A stretch of DNA of 16,133 bases, taken from the NCBI GenBank assembly GCA_964389475.1, contig CAYMFD010000090.1, forward strand, positions 1 through 16,133. Reading direction: 5' to 3'. The translations under genes were made by a program, and so were the position numbers. Under the pieces are notes generated by a model that saw only the letters and a program-made list of their open reading frames with translations, did no database searches and had not been told where the DNA came from. Positions 15,609 to 16,133 of the stretch are shown in pieces; position 1 is the first letter of the stretch; the number at the start of each line of letters is the position of its first letter. This DNA is from CAYMFD01 sp964389475. GTDB taxonomy: Bacteria > Bacteroidota > Bacteroidia > Chitinophagales > Saprospiraceae.

Positions 15609-16133
15609 ATGAAAATAGCACTAGTCGGCTACGGCAAAATGGGTAAGACCATCGAGCGAATTGCCATAGAGCGAGGGCATACCATCAGCCATCGCATAGA
15701 CCTTAATAATGCGGCTACCCTAGCTGATATCACCCCTGACACTACGGATGTCGCCATAGAGTTTACATCGCCTGAGTCCGCCCTAGCTAACCTCCGCACG
15801 CTAACCGACAACTGCGTACCTACCGTCTGTGGCAGCACTGGCTGGCTAGAGGCCTACGATGAGATTAAGGATAGTGTCCTTGATCGAGGAGGGGCTTTTA
15901 TATATGCCTCCAACTATAGCATAGGTGTCAACGTCACATTTGCGGTTAATCAATACCTCGCACGGCTGATGAGTAAGCACCCTAGCTACAAGGCACATGT
16001 ACACGAGGTCCACCACACCTCCAAGGTAGATGCCCCTAGCGGTACGGCCATCACACTGGCAGAAGGCATCATCGATAATAACGATCAGGTGTCATCGTGG
16101 ACCAAAGGACCAAGCGATGATGCAGGCACTGTA
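15609..16133 (+). CDS. dapB: 4-hydroxy-tetrahydrodipicolinate reductase DapB, 3' end cut by window
   Basis: The first 175 residues are present and the frame runs open through the last base of the window. DapB reduces the dapA product with NAD(P)H in the lysine and meso-diaminopimelate pathway, in the cytoplasm. The N-terminus MKIALVGYGKMGKTIE holds the dinucleotide-binding GxGxMG motif (7-12). Further conserved stretches are EFTSPES (51-57), CGSTGW (74-79) and NYSIGVNV (102-109). The catalytic block EVHHTSKVDAPSGTA (133-147) contains the family's His-His pair (135-136), the active-site Lys139 and the substrate-phase SGT. The N-terminal Rossmann part is compact (short-type DapB, as in Bacteroidota). 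The start at 15609 is the only ATG that gives the full Rossmann strand. It lies 12 bases after the LOG-family gene and has no promoter of its own in that gap. Confidence 0.95.
   Translation, partial: MKIALVGYGKMGKTIERIAIERGHTISHRIDLNNAATLADITPDTTDVAIEFTSPESALANLRTLTDNCVPTVCGSTGWLEAYDEIKDSVLDRGGAFIYASNYSIGVNVTFAVNQYLARLMSKHPSYKAHVHEVHHTSKVDAPSGTAITLAEGIIDNNDQVSSWTKGPSDDAGTV

Overview
The window reads as a piece of chromosome from a marine-type Bacteroidota, most like the Saprospiria/Lewinella branch. Three things point there. Two or three secreted proteins end in a type IX secretion (T9SS) C-terminal sorting domain containing a YPNP motif. Several genes carry a TAnnTTTG-like -7 promoter box close to the start codon, and Shine-Dalgarno sequences are weak or absent. 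The gene set also fits: BshC for bacillithiol, an EttA-type ABC-F protein and dockerin-bearing surface proteins. Placement below phylum is inference. No tRNA, rRNA, CRISPR array, transposase or phage gene was seen.

Layout, left to right. (1) 1-753: 3' part of an unrecognised exported protein, closed by a strong intrinsic terminator. (2) 860-3188: ettA (translation factor) and a TRIC-family membrane channel gene 31 bases downstream, probably one transcript. (3) 3189-6197: an accessory-looking block. It holds an AT-richer gene for a large T9SS-exported protein (Asp-box repeats, MopE-like DCDD repeats), a second, diverged copy of the last 25 codons of the TRIC gene, and a small basic protein of unknown function. 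The exported-protein gene is thus bracketed by a 78-base direct repeat, which looks like an insertion scar. (4) 6198-8722: bshC followed 23 bases later by a small secreted protein gene. (5) 8723-12334, minus strand: pyruvate dehydrogenase E1 beta subunit, and upstream of it an 829-residue T9SS protein with Ig-like, dockerin-like and cohesin-like parts. The plus-strand gene ending at 8722 and the minus-strand gene ending at 8723 abut with no intergenic base. (6) 12335-12520: a divergent promoter region holding two back-to-back perfect inverted repeats. (7) 12521-13957: a helical, TPR-like protein of an unrecognised family. (8) 13958-14471: a 514-base gene-free region with REP-like fragments, a minus-strand intrinsic terminator with no evident gene, and a small palindrome. 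(9) 14472-16133: a LOG-family Rossmann-fold protein and, 12 bases on, dapB (lysine/meso-diaminopimelate synthesis), cut by the window end.

Most of the window is housekeeping (ettA, bshC, pdhB, dapB) interleaved with rapidly evolving surface proteins. I see no complete multi-gene novel system. The best candidates for something undescribed are the repeat-bracketed surface-protein gene at 3111-5709, the paired hairpins at 12451-12503, and the possible minus-strand transcript ending near 14261.
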